In this document: positions 5,648-7,252 of the stretch, one piece after another
How the letters are laid out: each line of letters opens with the position of its first letter
Position numbering within the stretch: position 1 is the stretch's first letter
From: Acidobacteriaceae bacterium
GTDB taxonomy: Bacteria; Acidobacteriota; Terriglobia; Terriglobales; Acidobacteriaceae
Direction of reading: 5' to 3'
Length of the DNA stretch: 7,252 nucleotides
NCBI GenBank assembly: GCA_003140785.1
Contig: PLKY01000056.1
Span: forward strand, 1 to 7,252
Translations under genes and position numbers: made by a program
Notes under the pieces: model-generated
What the model saw: the letters and a program-made list of their open reading frames with translations, nothing else
Database searches by the model: none
What the model was told of the DNA's origin: nothing

Positions 5648-6229
5648 CTACTCCGGGCCAGCGAGTTGCGGATCGCTTGGTCCCGTCCCACCGGTTGCCG
5701 GCAACTCGCCGACCGCCAGAATCGGCTCGTCTTTGCCCTGTTCCGGGTTGTACTGGTGCTTTACCATCCACTCTTTGAGCACCTTAGCCGCTTCCACCGC
5801 CAAGGAGCCGTTCTTCCAATAGAAGACCACCCCTTCCGCCATCTCTGTCCGCAGGTCACACGACTCCCAATTCCACGGCTTGCCGGTCTGCGGCAGCAGA
5901 ATCTCCAGCGTTTTTTCCTTCTTCTTCCACCTTGCGGGGAAACTTCCATATCCGCTCGACGCTATTGGTGGCTCGGTGCAGCTAGAGGTGAATTCGAAGC
6001 CGCGGGGCTCCCCGTTCTCAAAGAGGTCCGCCACACCCTGCCCGTCGACGAAGTCCTGCACCCCCGAAAGGTTCTTCCCCCCGTGGCTGGGGCCAGATCG
6101 TGAAGCGTACTTAAGGATATGGACACGCAGCGGATAGTTGTCGGGGTTTGGCCCGCTCGCCAGGGCCGCATTTGAAAATGTCAAAAAAGCCGCAAGCGCA
6201 CTCAAACCGAATAAGAACACACGCTGCAT
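5648..6229 (-). CDS. exported protein of unknown function, 193 residues
   Basis: This is a minus-strand gene with a typical signal peptide (MQRVFLFGLSALAAFL, likely cleavage after NAALA at residue 24), so the product is periplasmic or secreted. The start at 6229 was chosen because it begins exactly at the signal peptide and has AGAGG about 11 bases upstream. The frame is open for 34 more codons upstream, but these look unlike a protein N-terminus. The mature part starts near NYPLRVHILKY, continues through ADLFENGEPRGFEF and FPARWKKKEKTLEILLP, and has two Cys (84 and 124) that could form a disulfide. The last 25 residues are Gly/Pro-rich and probably disordered. From memory, similar unnamed proteins are frequent in Acidobacteriota, but I know no function. 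It is convergent with the second kinase/regulator operon and divergent from the permease, so it is probably a single-gene unit. Confidence 0.82.
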   Translation of the reverse strand: MQRVFLFGLSALAAFLTFSNAALASGPNPDNYPLRVHILKYASRSGPSHGGKNLSGVQDFVDGQGVADLFENGEPRGFEFTSSCTEPPIASSGYGSFPARWKKKEKTLEILLPQTGKPWNWESCDLRTEMAEGVVFYWKNGSLAVEAAKVLKEWMVKHQYNPEQGKDEPILAVGELPATGGTGPSDPQLAGPE

Positions 6230-6739
6230 AAGATGTATCGCCTCTTGAATATCGTGCGAAACGTTTTGGACCGAAACCACGCCATCGAAGTCCACCTGAC
6301 AAGAAGGAAGTGCTGATTCTGTCAACTCCAATTAGGCCATATTTTCCGCAAAGATGGCATAAGGGTCATCGTTTCTCGATTCTGACTGCCTGGACGACCG
6401 TCGGAATCAGCCGACGCAAGCTATGTGCGAAGCCCATCCTGCATTCGATTTCGTCTGTCGTGAGGAGCCAATGCGTATCGATGGCGATCCAATGGCCCGT
6501 ATGCTTTACTGATAACTTTGGCGATCGGACAGGCTGTTGATAAGATTCTTGCCGATAGGAACCCTATTCCGGGTGGATGACCGCTATCCATGTAAGCCAT
6601 TGTCAACGGAAGAGCACGAGATCTCTTCGCGTCGCCATGGAGAGCGCGCAATTCGTCGCATCAGGATTTCGATTGCGCGCTTGTGCCTTTCGACTGATGG
6701 TACCTGCATCCCGCAAGAGCGGACTCCATTTGCTGCAAT

Positions 6740-6783
6740 ATGAGTAAGAAATGAGTACGACATGAAGTTCGTATGATGAGTGT
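6740..6783 (+). repeat. four helically phased 11-base repeats starting ATGA
   Basis: Four contiguous 11-base units each begin with ATGA: ATGAGTAAGAA (6740), ATGAGTACGAC (6751), ATGAAGTTCGT (6762) and ATGATGAGTGT (6773). The first two share eight leading-and-internal positions, and the others are more degenerate. An 11-base period puts each unit on the same DNA face and is the known spacing for direct-repeat sites of OmpR/PhoB-type regulators, two of which are encoded in this window. The array ends 239 bases before the permease start. A regulator-binding role is inferred. Confidence 0.45.
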
Positions 6784-6931
6784 TCGAATAACTCTTGTTT
6801 CTCTGCCACTTAGATGGAAATAGGCCAAAGGATCGAGAGCTGTCGCGACTTATGTCAATTTCTTCATTTGATCCTTACTACATCAGTTCTAGTATCCGGC
6901 TATCCATTCGATATCCCCGCCTCCGCCTGGA

Positions 6932-6943
6932 TTTGAATTCAAA
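6932..6943. promoter_or_regulatory. perfect 12-base palindrome TTTGAATTCAAA
   Basis: This is a fully self-complementary 12-mer 79 bases upstream of the permease start. It overlaps a TTGAAT that could act as a -35 element (CATTAG 18 bases further on is a weak -10). It may be an operator for a dimeric repressor. Confidence 0.3.
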
Positions 6944-6977
6944 GTCGGGCGAGTCCCATTAGAGTACCTCAGTGCAA

Positions 6978-6987
6978 CTATCGATAG
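6978..6987. promoter_or_regulatory. perfect 10-base palindrome CTATCGATAG
   Basis: This perfect palindrome lies 35 bases before the permease start codon, so it is probably in the 5' leader or near the transcription start. It is short enough to arise by chance and is listed because it sits in a cluster of three palindromes. Confidence 0.2.
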
Positions 6988-6996
6988 CAGCCATTC

Positions 6997-7009
6997 GAAA
7001 TTCAATTTC
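6997..7009. promoter_or_regulatory. 13-base palindrome abutting the permease ribosome binding site
   Basis: GAAATT and AATTTC flank a central C, ending one base before the AGGAG at 7011-7015. A one-base centre cannot fold as a hairpin in full, so a DNA-binding site is more likely than an RNA structure. A protein bound here could block early transcription of the permease. Confidence 0.25.
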
Positions 7010-7022
7010 CAGGAGAATGCTC

Positions 7023-7252
7023 ATGGCAGACCAAAAAGCACCGCAGATGCAGGCCACCCTGGGTCTTACCGGGCTGACCAGCAACGCAATGGCGCTCATC
7101 GCTCCCGGCGCCTTTCTATGGCTCACCTTTTACCTCCAGGCCACTGAAGGAACGACCTCTCCCTCCATGTGGTTTGGCATTGTTGTGGCGCTTCTGCTCT
7201 GCCTGGCCACGGCGGTCGCCTATGCCGAGATTTCCAAGCTCTACCCCGGCAC
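7023..7252 (+). CDS. APC-superfamily amino-acid/polyamine permease, N-terminal part (cut by window end)
   Basis: Only the first 76 codons are in the window, and the frame runs on past the edge. ATG 7023 is preferred because AGGAG (7011-7015) lies seven bases upstream. An in-frame ATG two codons earlier (7017) is too close to that site. After a short hydrophilic N-terminus the segment LGLTGLTSNAMALIAPGAFL forms the first membrane helix (about 15-38). A second helix covers about 50-68, ending in AYAEISKLYPG. These are the TM1 and TM2 signatures of APC-type transporters, inner-membrane proteins of about 12 helices that move amino acids or amines by ion or substrate exchange. The substrate cannot be told from this part. 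The long upstream region with repeats and palindromes suggests it is regulated. It could be controlled by one of the regulators in this window, which is inferred. Confidence 0.85.
   Translation, partial: MADQKAPQMQATLGLTGLTSNAMALIAPGAFLWLTFYLQATEGTTSPSMWFGIVVALLLCLATAVAYAEISKLYPG

Larger units (their letters stand above)
6230..7022. other. 793-base intergenic region between divergent genes
   Basis: I find no convincing gene. Several frames of 60-80 codons exist on both strands, but none has a good ribosome site, known motif or consistent protein character. One plus frame (6363-6743) reads fairly protein-like but is broken by two adjacent stops (6510-6515), so an old gene remnant is possible but unproven. 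A TTGACA on the minus strand (6325-6320) could be a -35 element for the exported protein, but there is no good -10 at the right distance. The right half carries an 11-base repeat array (6740-6783) and palindromes at 6932-6943, 6978-6987 and 6997-7009, all upstream of the permease. Confidence 0.5.

Noticed and set aside
5690..5704. LPATG near the C-terminus of the minus-strand exported protein, resembling a sortase signal
   Set aside because: It is not followed by a hydrophobic helix and basic tail, and the organism appears Gram-negative, so it is a chance match in a Gly/Pro-rich tail.
5549..6103. Long plus-strand frame opposite the minus-strand exported protein
   Set aside because: It is a shadow frame. 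The minus-strand frame has a signal peptide, a ribosome site and coherent protein composition, while this one has no motif and no ribosome site.
6363..6743. Protein-like plus frame broken by TGA TAA at 6510-6515, considered as a decayed gene
   Set aside because: I recognise no family on either side of the stops, and shifting frames does not give a consistent protein, so a pseudogene call is not supported.

Overview
The window looks like a chromosomal segment from a Gram-negative bacterium, most probably an acidobacterium (Acidobacteriota, class Terriglobia). This is an inference. It rests on the H-box style of the kinases (HEFKTPLTA and HAVKTPLTA), on two small secreted proteins of a kind I associate with that phylum, and on moderate GC with clear Shine-Dalgarno sites. 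No rRNA, tRNA, CRISPR array or insertion sequence is visible.

Layout. (1) 116-2328: a sensor kinase and an OmpR/KdpE-type response regulator whose reading frames overlap. (2) 2329-2728: a 400-base gap with a GC-rich hairpin, a doubtful 30-codon ORF, a tandem TTTATATC repeat and an inverted repeat that covers the ribosome binding site of the next gene. (3) 2729-3103: a 124-residue exported, helical protein of unknown function. (4) 3280-5447: a second kinase/regulator pair, clearly paralogous to the first and with the same gene order and overlap. (5) 5648-6229, minus strand: a 193-residue exported protein of unknown function, convergent with the second pair. (6) 6230-7022: about 790 bases without a convincing gene. 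It holds four helically phased 11-base repeats and several perfect palindromes. (7) 7023 to the window end: the first 76 codons of an APC-superfamily permease.

How the parts may work together. Both kinases resemble only the C-terminal half of KdpD: a DUF4118 four-helix membrane block, a GAF-like region, HisKA and HATPase_c. They lack the cytoplasmic KdpD and USP sensor domains, and no kdpFABC genes are present, so a potassium role should not be assumed. The regulators keep every phosphorylation residue and a PhoB-type winged helix. The second kinase has Ala where the H-box normally has Glu or Asp next to the phospho-accepting His, so the two kinases may not be equivalent. The exported 124-residue protein between the pairs is a candidate target or accessory of the signalling system. 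The 11-base repeat array before the permease has the spacing expected of OmpR/PhoB-family binding sites, so the permease is another candidate target. Both links are inference from sequence and context.
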